DNA of 64,000 nucleotides from Xenorhabdus indica (GTDB lineage Bacteria > Pseudomonadota > Gammaproteobacteria > Enterobacterales > Enterobacteriaceae): assembly GCF_014467235.1 (NCBI RefSeq), contig NZ_NKHP01000018.1, forward strand, positions 30,779 through 94,778, read 5' to 3'. Each line of letters starts with the position of its first letter. Position 1 is the first letter of the stretch. The translations under genes and the position numbers were made by a program. A model generated the notes under the pieces. The model ran no database searches. It was not told the DNA's origin and was given only the letters and a program-made list of their open reading frames with translations. Positions 7,887 to 17,155 of the stretch are shown piece by piece.

Positions 7887-8891
7887 TTAGGCCTGATACT
7901 CATTTTGCCGAGTAGTGATTGCCCAGGCTATTCGTGCCAGCTTATTAGCCAGTGCACAGGCAACCACATTCGAATGTTTCTTGCTCAGTTGTGCCTGAAC
8001 CCACTCGGCAAGTCTCCCATGCTGATGCTCAAGCCGCATCATAAACGCCCGGGCGCATTGAACCAGCAATCGGCGCAAATTTTTGTTGCCGCGTTTGCTG
8101 ATACCCAGCAGAGTCTGTTTTTCCCCTGTACTGTATTGTCGGGGAACAAGCCCCATCGAAGCAGCAAAATCCCGGCTGCATGAAAATTGTTTTCCGTCAC
8201 CAAGCTGGGATGAAAGTAGGCTGGCGGTAATGGGTCCCACCCCCGGTATTGTCATCATGCGTTGAGTCGCATCGTCCGCTTTGATGGACTGTTTTAATTC
8301 TAATTCCAACGGGGTTATTTGCTCGACAAGATAAAGGTAGTGGGCATGTAATTTCATCAGCAAACGGCTCAGATAATCGGGCACGTCGTGTTCTGCCAGA
8401 ACCAGAGATAACCGTTTAATGACCGCCTCGCCTTTTGGCAGACTGATACCAAACGCCAGCAAAAAGGCGTGCATTTGGTTAGTGGTCTTTACCTTATCTT
8501 TGATGAGTGATTCTCTGACACAATGCAGTGCTCTCATCGCCTGTTGCGTCTCCGTTCTCGGCTGGACAAAACGCATTGAGGGGCGTGATGCCGCTTCACA
8601 TATCGCCTCTGCATCAACGAAATCATTTTTGTTACTTTTGACAAAAGGACGAACAAACTGCGGAGATATCAGCTTCGCATCATGGCCTAAATCAGCGATC
8701 CGGCGAGCCATAAAATGTGCACCCGCACAAGCTTCCATCACGACGGTAGTCGATGTACACCCAGCTAAAAATTCCATTAATTTTGGACGGGTAAATTGTT
8801 TACGCAGCATAGTCTTGCCGAATTTGTCCTGACAATGGATATGGAAAGAATGCTTGCCGAGATCGATACCAATAAGGGTGACGTTTTGCAT
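7887..8891 (-). CDS. IS110-family transposase/recombinase (IS1111 group, DEDD)
   Basis: 334 residues. The N-terminal RuvC-like DEDD domain shows GIDLGKHSFH (first Asp, about residue 9), VVMEACAGAHF (Glu) and KSNKNDFVDAEAICEA (paired Asp near residue 95). The C-terminal Transposase_20 region shows MTIPGVGPITASLL and FAASMGLVPRQYSTGEKQ followed by ISKRGNKNLRRLLV, with the serine expected for recombination. The pattern MEACAGAHFMARR...SPQFVRPFVKSNKND is typical of the IS1111 branch. The frame is unbroken, so the enzyme may be active. It would use the adjacent candidate bridge RNA to pick its target. Confidence 0.9.
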   Translation of the reverse strand: MQNVTLIGIDLGKHSFHIHCQDKFGKTMLRKQFTRPKLMEFLAGCTSTTVVMEACAGAHFMARRIADLGHDAKLISPQFVRPFVKSNKNDFVDAEAICEAASRPSMRFVQPRTETQQAMRALHCVRESLIKDKVKTTNQMHAFLLAFGISLPKGEAVIKRLSLVLAEHDVPDYLSRLLMKLHAHYLYLVEQITPLELELKQSIKADDATQRMMTIPGVGPITASLLSSQLGDGKQFSCSRDFAASMGLVPRQYSTGEKQTLLGISKRGNKNLRRLLVQCARAFMMRLEHQHGRLAEWVQAQLSKKHSNVVACALANKLARIAWAITTRQNEYQA

Positions 8892-9065
8892 GATGGACTC
8901 TCCAGAAAAAATACTCTATAAAGAGTATGGTTCACAAGGTGGGGAAGACCATCTCATTAACTCCTGTAGCCTGAAAGGGAGAGCATGATTGCGGTACATC
9001 TGCACACTTTTGGAAGCAGATATTGTCAGGACACTTAACCCCTCGTCTGGCAATGAAGGTCTCTT

Positions 9066-9308
9066 AAACTAAAAGTACACCAAAAGGTATTTTATATTGC
9101 CACCGAAGTGTATTGACCGTGGATTCATACACTGACTTTTCAAAGCAACATAACTCCTATTTTCTTTTATCTTCAATGAACAACGGGATGGCTTTTGCGC
9201 ATCCGTTCATACTTTTATCTATTCCTGTTTGCACTATGCAACAGGTAATTTTTCTACCGCTAAACTATTAACTCATGACTACCGTTTGACACTGAACCTT
9301 GCGGCGTT
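9066..9308. other. Intergenic, no recognised feature
   Basis: AT-rich sequence between the split repeat and the IS66 remnant; no plausible gene seen. Confidence 0.5.
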
Positions 9309-10680
9309 TTGCTGTGCCTGCGGGCATTTCAACGCTTGCACGGCCTTTACTGTCCGTTCACAGAACTCAAGGCGTCACTTTTTGCGGATTTACCGCTGAA
9401 AGTGACGCCGCAGCCAAAGAACAACCGAACCCTGACAGGCTCACGCCTGCATCTCATGGAAGAGGCGCCCCCGGCCCGGCCCAAACGTCAGCCCTTGCCA
9501 GTGGCATTACCCCGTGAATCGGTTCGGTTCGAGCCGGACACGGAGAACTGTCCTGATTGTGGTTATCCCTTGCGCTTCCTGCGTGATGAAATCACCGAAC
9601 GACTGGAATACCGCCCGGCGACGTTTATCGTCCGGCGCTATGTCTGTCCGCAGTACAGCTGTGCGGCCTGCCAGGGTATTCATGCCCAGGCCCAGCCCGC
9701 GCATCTTATTGAGAATGGCCGACCAGAACCGGGCTTATTGGCCCAGGTGGTGGTCGCCAAATACCGGGATCATCTGTCCCTTTACCGCCAGCAGCAAATC
9801 TATGCCCGCAAGTGGAGTGACCCTGGCGCGCAGCACGCTGTCAGACTGGGAGGGACAAGTGGCACTGGCCCTGTAACCGTTGGCCGACGCGCTGAAACAG
9901 GCCTTACTGATGTCGCCGATTCTGCATGCCGATGAAACCCCGCTGCCGGTTCTGCTGCCGGGGAAAGGACAGACACAGCGGGCTTATCTGTGGACGTATG
10001 TGAGTGGACGCGATCACGCCCCCGCCGTGGTGTACTATGAGTTGCATCCCGGCCGCAGCGGGCGTTATGCCGAGTCTTGCCTGAAAAACAGGCCCGAGGG
10101 CACACTGGTCACGGATGATTATGCCGGCTACAACGCCCTGCATGCCCGGCGCAAGTTTTTTGACTATTACCAGGCCAGCCAAAGCCCGGTGGCGAAACAG
10201 GCGCTGGACGGTATTCGGGAGCTGTATAAACTAGAGCGAAAAATCCGACTGCGGCCCCCGGATAAACGGCGTCAATGGCGGCAGCGTTATGCGCGCCCCT
10301 GGCTGGATGAGTTCCGCCCCTGGCTGCAAACCTATCAGGCCAAAACCGCGCCCCACTCGGGATTACACAGGGCGATAACCTATACGCTGAAACGCTGGGC
10401 GGCGCTGGTGTGCTACCTGAATGATGGCCACGTGCCGATAGACAACAACCGGGCGGAAAATGCGATCCGGGGTGTGGCTGTGGGGCGAAAAAACTGGCTG
10501 TTTGCGGGCTCATTAGCCGCCGGGCAGCGGGCCGCCATGGTGATGAGTTTGCTGGAAACGGCCCACGCGAATAGCCATGAACCCGGGGTCTGGTTACGTG
10601 ATGTCCTCCGTCGGTTACCCACCTGGCCGCACAATCGGTTGAATGAACTCCTGCCCTGGCCTGAGAACCCGTTTAGCTAA
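9309..10680 (+). pseudogene. IS66-family transposase (TnpC), broken
   Basis: Residues of an IS66 TnpC run through two frames. The first frame (9309 to about 9810) has the zinc-finger region CPDCGYPLRF...CPQYSCAACQ and HAQAQPAHLIENG. The reading frame then shifts near 9805-9815: the continuation (SGVTLARSTLSDWEGQVALAL) lies in another frame, is cut by a TAA at 9874 where glutamine is expected, and resumes as PLADALKQALL. The C-terminal part keeps HADETPLPVLL, TDDYAGYN and the NNRAENAIRGVAVGRKNWLFAGS motif to a natural stop. So at least one frameshift and one nonsense change. The N-terminus and the TnpA/TnpB genes are missing. Confidence 0.85.
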
Positions 10681-10694
10681 ATCCCACTTTGTTT

Positions 10695-10865
10695 TTATCT
10701 GATAAAGCAAGGTGAGATCACCGGACGTTTACGATACGGAGCGGGCTGGCATAACTCATCCAGGCAGGTCATGACATAATAGAAGGAGATCAACCCATTG
10801 GCTTTTGCCGTATCAATGACGCTGTAGAGGATCGCACTCGCCTGCGCACCGCGCGGGGTATGGCT
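10695..10865 (-). pseudogene. IS66 transposase C-terminal fragment, opposite strand
   Basis: On the minus strand a short piece reads HTPRGAQASAILYSVIDTAKANG followed by a CLDELCQ helix, which corresponds to the C-terminal end of a different IS66 TnpC. It is head-on to the remnant above, so two IS66-type elements once met here. Confidence 0.6.
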
Positions 10866-11383
10866 TAACCCAATTTGCCGATTAAGTTTACCTTTTAACC
10901 TATTTGATCTGTTTGTCATTGTTTCGGTAATTAAAGATAAGATAAATATTCTTGACGGTGTGGATAAGTGAGTTATTTAACGAAAATGTATTATTGAATT
11001 AATTTATGATTTTTATTAATTCAGGGTGGGGTTATATCCCTTTTCTGTCTTTTTATATTTCATGTTGGAATTGCATTAGCTTAATATTAATGAGCTGTAT
11101 CACAAAAAGCTAAATGACTTAATGCCATTTCACTCAAGGTGACTTACACTAAAAGTGTTATACTTGTCATGTTCTATTATATTAAACTCTCTTGTTTATG
11201 GTAGTAGACAATTTATAGAAGCCTCAATGGTCGAAGCCATTGAGGCTTCGCCGTTTATGGTGATGAGAATACACAGCTCTGGATCTGATCTGCCTATTAC
11301 ATTTAGTTTTTTCGCTATTGAATTAATAATAAAAAGAGTTAAATTGAAAAAACTTTAATCTATTCTCAAATGGATCAGGAAAA
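10866..11383. other. AT-rich intergenic region with a 13-bp hairpin
   Basis: No gene is convincing. A perfect inverted repeat GAAGCCTCAATGG / CCATTGAGGCTTC (11218-11230 and 11237-11249, six-base loop) could act as a terminator or structured RNA; it lacks a strong U-run. Confidence 0.5.
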
Positions 11384-11809
11384 GTGATGAGTGATACCGA
11401 TAAAAATGATAAGAGAAAGAAAATTCAAAAACGATCCAGTCATTTTATTCCTTACAAAACGACGTATGATTTGCGTTTAAATAAAAGAGAACTCAATTTA
11501 ATCAACATACTGATGCAGGTCCAGGGTTATGAATATGGCTTTTTTACCGTGTTAGGGGGTCGTCCTTTATCGCAACGGGGTAACCATAAAAACAGTGCCA
11601 TTTATGCCGTGCGGTGCCGGTGTGGTAAATACGCAGTCAGGACACTCAAAGCAATCAAAAATCCGGCGAATGTGGCTGATATGTGTGAGCATTGCCTTCA
11701 CCTGTACAACCTGAGGCGCAGAAACCTTTTTCTCACGACAGGAAAAGAGGTCGATTTGTCAGAATTAACCGGCATTAAATATAAACATCCTTTAGAGATT
11801 AAAGTATAA
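11384..11809 (+). CDS. Small hypothetical protein with C-x-C / C-x2-C zinc-knuckle pattern
   Basis: 141 residues, very basic at the N-terminus (DKNDKRKKIQKRSS). A possible metal site is formed by VRCRCGKYAV and MCEHCLHLYNLRRR, suggesting a nucleic-acid-binding protein. I do not recognise the family. It lies in a mobile-element region between IS66 debris and a conjugative-element fragment, so it is probably mobile-element cargo. The start ATG ATG is preceded by AGGAAAAG. Confidence 0.5.
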   Translation: MMSDTDKNDKRKKIQKRSSHFIPYKTTYDLRLNKRELNLINILMQVQGYEYGFFTVLGGRPLSQRGNHKNSAIYAVRCRCGKYAVRTLKAIKNPANVADMCEHCLHLYNLRRRNLFLTTGKEVDLSELTGIKYKHPLEIKV

Positions 11810-11915
11810 GGGAATGGTATTCCTGGCAGGTTACGGACTATGAGTTGAAGACCGTATTTACCCTGACGTTGAGACTTTTTCGCTGAATTTTCTCACCTTT
11901 TGATGGAGCGTAGTT

Positions 11916-12161
11916 CGCCGGCAAAACAGCTTTCTGCTGGCCGCTTTGTCCGGTTCAGAAACCCACAGTCTGTTGAATCCAGCCGGCTGTCAGAATGCCC
12001 CGGACGATTTAATTACGTGGCTGGTGATGGGAACGTTGTTTATTGCGTTGTCGGTGATCTGGCTGGACGCACTGGTCTGGGGTTTGAATGAACCAAAGCG
12101 CAGGGTATTGCCGACAGTCAGCCAGCATGTGGGGGAGGGCAGGATATCACTGCTATCCTGA
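11916..12161 (+). pseudogene. Fragment of a membrane protein, probably from an integrative conjugative element
   Basis: An open frame without a good start reads FLLAALSGSETHSLLNP and then one transmembrane segment (ITWLVMGTLFIALSVIWL), ending at 12161. Size and style resemble the small one- or two-span proteins of MPF-G conjugation clusters, and the clearer MPF-G genes lie at 18.1-22.6 kb. The assignment is tentative. Confidence 0.35.
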
Positions 12162-12211
12162 CAGAGGGAAACAGAGTGAGGCAAGTAACGTCTCACTCTG
12201 AATGACACTGC

Positions 12212-13048
12212 TTACTGGCGGATTAGCCGTCCCGTCTGTGGAGCACTTTCATAATGACTTCTGAAAGGGTTAATATCTAAACCGCCACGCCTTGTATAAC
12301 GGGCAAATACGGTTAATTTCTCCGGTCCACAATAATGCATGATATCGTTATAAATACGTTCGACACATTGTTCATGGAACTCGTTATGTGTTCGGAATGA
12401 GATAAGGTAGCGCAGCAGTTTTTCATGATTAATTTTTACACCCTCATAACGAATCACAACGCTGCCCCAGTCAGGTTGGTTTGTGACCAGACAGTTTGAT
12501 TTTAAGAGATTTGAGTGTAATGTTTCGGAGACCCTACCCGCTTCTGTCGAAACGGAATTTGCCAGTATTGTCGCATCAAAGTCATACCCGTCTATTTCGA
12601 TATCCAGGTCATCCAGTGACTGGCCTGAGAATTGGTTGATTTTATGGCCGTATCCTTCAAGGTGAGGATACAGTTTCACTTCCACGGTTTGGCCGGCTGT
12701 CTGAGACAGGTCTTTTTTCATGGCCTGGATCACATCATCCGTTGTTTCAAATTTAGTCTGGTTGAAACTGTTGAGATAAAGCTTAAATGATTTAGATTCA
12801 ATCAGTCCCGGGCTGGTTGCTGGGATGATAAATTCACCGATTGCAACGACCGGCTTTCTTTTACTGTTCAGCCAGGAAAGTTCCCACGCGGTCCAAAGAT
12901 CAAGACCCTGAAATGGCAATGAATCAGCACTGATATTGATAACATCACGCGCAAGTGATCGCGGAAGTGTTTCAAGTAATTCAGGAGAGTAATTTCATCT
13001 ATAATCGGTTTTTGTTCCAAGATGGGTTATTGATTTTTGAATATCCAT
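12212..13048 (-). pseudogene. queF: NADPH-dependent preQ0 reductase QueF with in-frame TGA at codon 18
   Basis: The full gene would start at the ATG at 13048 and read MDIQKSITHLGTKTDYR, followed by TGA (12997-12995) where E. coli QueF has an aspartate in TDYRDTYD. The same frame then continues unbroken for more than 250 codons to 12212. The remainder keeps all key residues: [17 protein letters not shown] (substrate/NADPH motif), the catalytic Cys and Asp in [14 protein letters not shown], and [12 protein letters not shown]. QueF reduces preQ0 to preQ1 in queuosine synthesis. The stop should remove the normal start; re-initiation at an internal TTG (12919) would give a short protein. It is downstream of a YhhQ-type transporter and a regulator, forming one operon. 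It may also be a sequencing error. Confidence 0.8.
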
Positions 13049-13061
13049 TATTGCTTCTCTC

Positions 13062-13919
13062 CTATGAATTTATATATTTTCTGAATAGAGCCCGGGTAGC
13101 ATAGATAGGTCCAACACCGACAATAGCGTAGGTCATTTTGATAATAAACTGGGAAAAGATAATGGTTTTAATCGTGTCAGTGTCAAGCGTGTTGTAAAAT
13201 GCCAGCGTACAAAAAATAACACTGTCCAGTGCGGCCGCTATTGTTGTGCTGGTTATGATACGAATAAAAAGATAACGGGAATTGGTCAGTTCTTTAATTT
13301 TACATAACAGCCATGAATTGACATTCTCAGAGACAATATAAGCCACTGAAGAGGCGACAAGGACAGCAGTAATACTCTGGACAATCTCAGTATAAGCTTC
13401 TGCCAGCCCCCACTCTTTAAGGCCAGGCAGTACTACTGTGATCATCAGGCCGAGAACAAACAGGATATTGGTAATAAACGAAAAAAGAATTGCCTTTCTG
13501 GCCAGACGAAGGCCGTAAAATTCATTAAGTATATCAACGAGGATGAATGTGAGGGGATAAAAAAAGATTGCCGCAGGTATCACCATATTAATATAGGGAA
13601 TGCTGATGGGTTTTATCCCTGTCACAGTGCAAAAAATATAAATAACGGCCAGGGAAAGCGCAATGACCAGATAGGCAAACCAGGAACGTTCATGTCGATC
13701 TGTAAGATCATAGGCGGTTACCGTATCTTCACTGCCATAAATTCGGCGATAGAGCTCCCTGAGTTCATTCCTGTTGAGATCCTCTGAGATTTGGCTGCTT
13801 TCCAATTCTTTTAACGGGATACTGAGGCTTTTCCCCGTAGACAGGATCATGAGATTTGCCCTTATCGCGTCGGAAGAGCGACTGAAACCCAGTAGTTTAT
13901 ATTTTTGATTACCTGACAC
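13062..13919 (-). CDS. YhhQ-family queuosine-precursor transporter with N-terminal extension
   Basis: 285 residues, starting at GTG with AAAGGAG 8 bases upstream. Residues 90-280 contain about six membrane segments of the VUT_1/YhhQ family, with the conserved INMVIPAAIFFYPLTFILVD and ILNEFYGLRLARK motifs and a late ALDSVIFCTLAFY helix. The family imports preQ0/preQ1. The first 85 residues form a soluble extension (LLGFSRSSDAIRANLMIL ... LNRNELRELYRRIYGSED) absent from E. coli YhhQ (about 220 aa). It lies between the XRE regulator (17-base gap) and queF (13-base gap), which supports a preQ0 import-and-reduction operon. Confidence 0.8.
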   Translation of the reverse strand: MSGNQKYKLLGFSRSSDAIRANLMILSTGKSLSIPLKELESSQISEDLNRNELRELYRRIYGSEDTVTAYDLTDRHERSWFAYLVIALSLAVIYIFCTVTGIKPISIPYINMVIPAAIFFYPLTFILVDILNEFYGLRLARKAILFSFITNILFVLGLMITVVLPGLKEWGLAEAYTEIVQSITAVLVASSVAYIVSENVNSWLLCKIKELTNSRYLFIRIITSTTIAAALDSVIFCTLAFYNTLDTDTIKTIIFSQFIIKMTYAIVGVGPIYATRALFRKYINS

Positions 13920-13936
13920 AGCTAATGCTCCTTTGC

Positions 13937-14587
13937 TTACGAAATGCGTTCTTCAATGATGGTTCCAATTAATTGCTCGTTGATGATTGACACTTTTTTT
14001 GTGCAATCAGACACATCGTGGAGATAAAATCCTTTTTCGGGTGCATATATTAGCGATGGCTGGTTTTTTACAGATGCGGCATAGCGCTTAATGATTAATG
14101 TATCGCCAGGGAAAAAAATTTTATCAATTTCAGTTTCTACCGTCAGTCCAATCAGATTTGTTCCTTCTTCAAAGGCCCAGATAACGGGGTATTTCATGAC
14201 AAGCTGACCAATACGATCCTCCATACTGGCTAACACATCTGACTGGGGAATAAGCGGAATAGCCGATGGGTTTTTGTTACCTTCAACAGAGAGGGTACTG
14301 TCTATACGATCCAGTTCTTCGATGTTGCAATGTTCTATCACATCGCACCTGACACCGAAAAAATCGGCAATCCGGGTGATAGTTGAATGTTGGACTTTGT
14401 TTATTTGGCCATCAAGAATTTTATAGAGCGTTGTTCTTGTAACACCTGAGCGCATAGCCAGTGAAGATTTATTCTCACCGTTTTTTCTCATCATGTACTC
14501 AATGTTACTAATAATATTAGATTTTCTTTTTATTCCTGATGTTTTCATTTCGGAAAATAATAATGTTGTTAGTTTTTTTTCGGACAT
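13937..14587 (-). CDS. XRE-family transcriptional regulator (possible S24-like C-terminus)
   Basis: 216 residues. A helix-turn-helix occupies residues 25-85 (SSLAMRSGVTRTTLYKILDGQ and ITRIADFFGVRCDVI). The C-terminal half (FFPGDTLIIKRYAASVKNQPSLIYAPEKGFYLHDV) resembles the peptidase S24/LexA beta-fold seen in phage-type repressors; I cannot confirm a catalytic Ser-Lys pair. It is first in an operon with a preQ0 transporter and queF, so it probably controls them. The AT-rich upstream region 14590-14760 would hold its promoter and operators. Confidence 0.75.
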   Translation of the reverse strand: MSEKKLTTLLFSEMKTSGIKRKSNIISNIEYMMRKNGENKSSLAMRSGVTRTTLYKILDGQINKVQHSTITRIADFFGVRCDVIEHCNIEELDRIDSTLSVEGNKNPSAIPLIPQSDVLASMEDRIGQLVMKYPVIWAFEEGTNLIGLTVETEIDKIFFPGDTLIIKRYAASVKNQPSLIYAPEKGFYLHDVSDCTKKVSIINEQLIGTIIEERIS

Positions 14588-15511
14588 TACATGATTAACT
14601 TGTTACTTTCCATAATATTTTTCGATATGTGGCTTTATAAGAATAGTCTGTAACAATCTTTTTTAACATAAAAAACATGACAGTATGCAAAGAATGTACA
14701 ATATCATGCACTTTTTGACCATTTTTATGTTGACCTTATTGAGTGATACATGCTTAATTACTCGCAGTAGTATCTGACAGACTAAAAATATTAAGTATTA
14801 TATGAATAAAATAATTACAATATAAAATTATTAGCGAAGCCACACCAGGCTATTATTTCAGGAGAGATATTTATATGGGTTTACTCTTTATGATGGGATT
14901 TACACCATTAAGTTTGAGTGATGCTGCAATGTTGAATCCAAGTGTTTTAAATTGAGAATAATCTATTTATTTTTAGTTCTTTACTAATGAACTAAATGAA
15001 AATGAGTTATTTTATATTCATCAGGGAAACTTTATTGCTGACAGAATGTTTTTTTAGTATCAGATGTCGGGAAATACCAACTTAACATTTATTAAGTTGG
15101 TATCTGTGGTGATTTATATATCTAAGTGTGGATTTAGATAAATATGTAGTACGGCGCGGTTACCTTTTTGAGTATTTAATTTCAAGTGTGAGTAATACCC
15201 GTAAAGATAGTCTATTAATAATTTAAAGCACTCGACATGACTATCACAACAGTTTGATTTTGAGAGTATTGTCACGATTATGATGATTATTTTCTTATGC
15301 TTGAGTTAAATCTTTCTTTAAGAGGATCGCTAACTGATTATCGGGTTTGTCGTGGAGCCATCACTCGGGATATATCACAGAGCCTAATCAAGGGGATGAA
15401 TAGACGAGAAATTATGTTCATCAAGAAAAAGAATGGTACGGTCTTTCTCACCTTAATATCGAACAAAAGTTTGACCTTTCTCAGTCCAACCGATAAGGTA
15501 TTTAACTGTTA
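14588..15511. other. AT-rich intergenic region with promoter side of the XRE operon
   Basis: About 900 bases with no convincing gene apart from a possible 26-codon ORF at 14875. A perfect 12-bp inverted repeat ATACCAACTTAA / TTAAGTTGGTAT (15074-15085 and 15092-15103) is present. A 73-codon open frame at 15297-15518 lacks supporting evidence and was not called. Confidence 0.45.
14875..14955 (+). CDS. Possible 26-residue peptide ORF
   Basis: ATG with a strong AGGAGAG 9 bases upstream, encoding a hydrophobic 26-residue peptide (MGLLFMMGFTPLSL...). No family is recognised. The good ribosome-binding site is the only support; it could be a leader peptide or chance. Confidence 0.25.
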   Translation: MGLLFMMGFTPLSLSDAAMLNPSVLN

Positions 15512-15514
15512 CTC

Positions 15515-15665
15515 ATGATCTGTCGTCTGCAAGGATCAGCGTTAAGCGGCGAAACAAAACTCCCGTAGCCTGAAAGGGAGTGCAAGCATTGCGGTAAATC
15601 TGCGCACTTTTGGAAGCAGATATCCTCGGACACCTAACCCTCCGTCTGATGATGAAAGTCTCCCG
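15515..15665. repeat. Non-coding repeat copy B (uninterrupted IS1111-group target)
   Basis: Matches the flanks of the IS1111-group element at 7.6/9.0 kb. At 15551-15564 it contains GAAACAAAACTCCC, both halves of the element's target without the insertion, which allows the element ends to be placed. Confidence 0.65.
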
Positions 15666-15794
15666 GTGTGATTCCCACCGACTATCCACATAACCGAGCA
15701 GGACATGCTCTGTCTTACGTTAAACGATACCGTTTTCATCGGTACAACATTCATCTGCGTTTTGAATTCATCACGATAAACGTCCCGAAAATGG

Positions 15795-16208
15795 CGCGGC
15801 GTCACTTGCGTTAAAGCGCAGCGATTACCAAGTGACGTCGCCGGGCGTCAGCGTCCAGAACGCATTCGGTCTGCCTTTACGACCATATTGGATCGGGCAG
15901 CGCTGCAACATGCCATTGCTTATGCCGAGCGAGAGCAGGCAGAGCGGGGTGGAAAACTGATTGATAAACTGACGATCACGCAGGCCATAGACCGCTACCG
16001 ATATATTGTCAGAAGCTCTGGACTGGCGGGTAAGAATGCCCCGCACAGTATGCGCTACCATTTTGCCCTGCAGTCCGGTGAATATTACAAAGCGCAGGGA
16101 TTCAGTGAGCGGGAAGCACTGGCATTGGCATCAATGGATTTGGGGCATGGTGATGGACGCGGGCGCTACATCAAACAGGTGTATTACCAGATAGATGAGG
16201 CAGAATAA
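15795..16208 (+). pseudogene. Tyrosine recombinase (integrase) C-terminal fragment
   Basis: The open frame from about 15795 to 16208 reads a recombinase C-terminus: PSDVAGRQRPERIRSAF, LTITQAIDRYRYIVRSSGL, then NAPHSMRYHFA with catalytic Arg/His context, and SMDLGHGDGRGRYIKQVYY with the catalytic Tyr. The last motif fits the integrase-domain family linked to integrative elements. The N-terminal arm and most of the catalytic domain are missing, so it is inactive. It probably belonged to the decayed integrative element in this region. Confidence 0.7.
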
Positions 16209-16512
16209 CACTATTTTTCCCTGATAAAAGGTAAATTATCGGAATTAATTACTATTCTACTTGACCGTCAGCTATGAGCGAAAAGCGGACATGGTGTAAG
16301 TCCAAAGTGTCTACGTTACCAGTAGTGATTCAACTATTAACTCTGAAATGTCCCGCGTCCAAGTCGACAGCAATAAAAGAGGACATTTATCACGCGAAAT
16401 TAATGTAATAAAAAACCCGCACAAGGCGGGTTCATTTTATTATCAGCAGAGCTTAGCTGCTCAGACTATTGCCTTCATCGCTATTGTAAGTGTCGCTAAT
16501 AATTAGCGACGC
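16209..16512. other. Intergenic with terminator for the cold-shock gene
   Basis: No gene seen. Contains the hairpin at 16414-16432. Confidence 0.5.
16414..16432 (-). terminator. Intrinsic terminator downstream of the cold-shock gene
   Basis: Stem AACCCGC / GCGGGTT with a five-base loop; on the minus strand it is followed by a run of T, fitting termination of the csp transcript. Confidence 0.7.
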
Positions 16513-16725
16513 TTACAGCGCGGTGACGTTTCCAGCTGCAGGGCCTTTAGCGCCATTTTCAATAGTGAAGGAGACCTGCTGACCTTCATCAAGCGTTTTG
16601 TAGTTGTCACTCTGGATAGCAGAGAAATGTACGAATACATCCTTGCTGCCGTCGTTAGGAGTGATAAAGCCAAAACCTTTATCTGCGTTAAACCATTTTA
16701 CTAAACCAGTCATTTTATTAGACAT
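16513..16725 (-). CDS. CspA-family cold-shock protein
   Basis: 70 residues, the exact family size. Contains both RNA-binding motifs KGFGFITP (RNP1) and DVFVHFSAI (RNP2), and the closing [10 protein letters not shown]. It is a single-domain OB-fold RNA/ssDNA chaperone. AGGAAG lies upstream of the ATG. Transcription begins in the AT-rich region above 16725; a long 5' UTR is normal for this family. It is an intact gene inside an otherwise decayed stretch, closest to CspA/CspB/CspG types; I do not assign the exact paralogue. Confidence 0.9.
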   Translation of the reverse strand: MSNKMTGLVKWFNADKGFGFITPNDGSKDVFVHFSAIQSDNYKTLDEGQQVSFTIENGAKGPAAGNVTAL

Positions 16726-17155
16726 AGATACTTCCTTTATTGATAAGCCACTAAGAGTGGCGATGATGGCCTGTAATTCGAGTTACTTATTTGGCACTTA
16801 GGAGGAGGCTCATGAAGAAGGATATCTGTAGATAACACCTGAACTGAGGACTGCTTTACTAAAACTGCTTTCATAAGGTCTGTATTCCAAACCGATGGCG
16901 ACATTAAGACATAGATAAATTATTTTAGCAACGTTTATATTTTTTATTTTAACCAATTAAACTACTTAAACACCCTGCAGCTGATGTCCATTAGCTGCAG
17001 ATCATGACAATATCAGACACTAATCTCCCAGGGATCGACAGATATTATAAGTATCCTGCAAAACCGGCCCATTCAATTTTAGAGGTCTTCCGATATGCGC
17101 GAGGAATGGACGTTACTGGCATTACTGTGTGGTCGCCTAAAAACCTATCTTAATT
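16726..17155. other. Intergenic: csp leader region and unexplained sequence
   Basis: Should contain the csp promoter and 5' UTR (minus strand). A hairpin CTGCAGCT / AGCTGCAG occupies 16975-17000. No gene is supportable. Confidence 0.45.

Larger units (their letters stand above)
7609..8959 (-). mobile_element. IS110-family (IS1111-group) insertion sequence, apparently complete
   Basis: 1351 bp. The ends are inferred from subterminal inverted repeats: ATGGTCTTCCCC (7612-7623), 3 bases inside the left end, and GGGGAAGACCAT (8941-8952), 7 bases inside the right end. The 3/7 offset is characteristic of the IS1111 group. Removing this interval joins flanks GGCGAAACAAA and ACTCCTGTAGCCTG, which match the uninterrupted sequence at 15549-15575. 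No target duplication is evident, as expected for this family; the exact cut is ambiguous within a run of A. One transposase gene and a 263-bp non-coding tail lie inside. Confidence 0.85.
7554..9065. repeat. Non-coding repeat copy A, split by the IS1111-group element
   Basis: Outside the insertion (7609-8959) the flanks 7560-7608 and 8960-9065 align with 15515-15665: both contain GCCTGCAAGGATC-like sequence, GGCGAAACAAA, then CTGTAGCCTGAAAGGGAG, CTTTTGGAAGCAGATAT and GGACACTTAACC with scattered differences. About 150 bp is recognisable. Its origin is unknown. Confidence 0.6.

Noticed and set aside
9899..10513. Minus-strand ORFs antisense to the IS66 transposase
   Set aside because: GC-rich coding sequence produces long antisense frames; their translations are Arg/Pro/Ala-rich with no domain.
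12995..12997. Selenocysteine at the TGA of queF
   Set aside because: QueF has no known selenocysteine form, the position is a non-catalytic aspartate in relatives, and no SECIS-like hairpin was evident directly after it.
15297..15518. 73-codon ORF
   Set aside because: No ribosome-binding site, no recognised domain, and it runs into the non-coding repeat.
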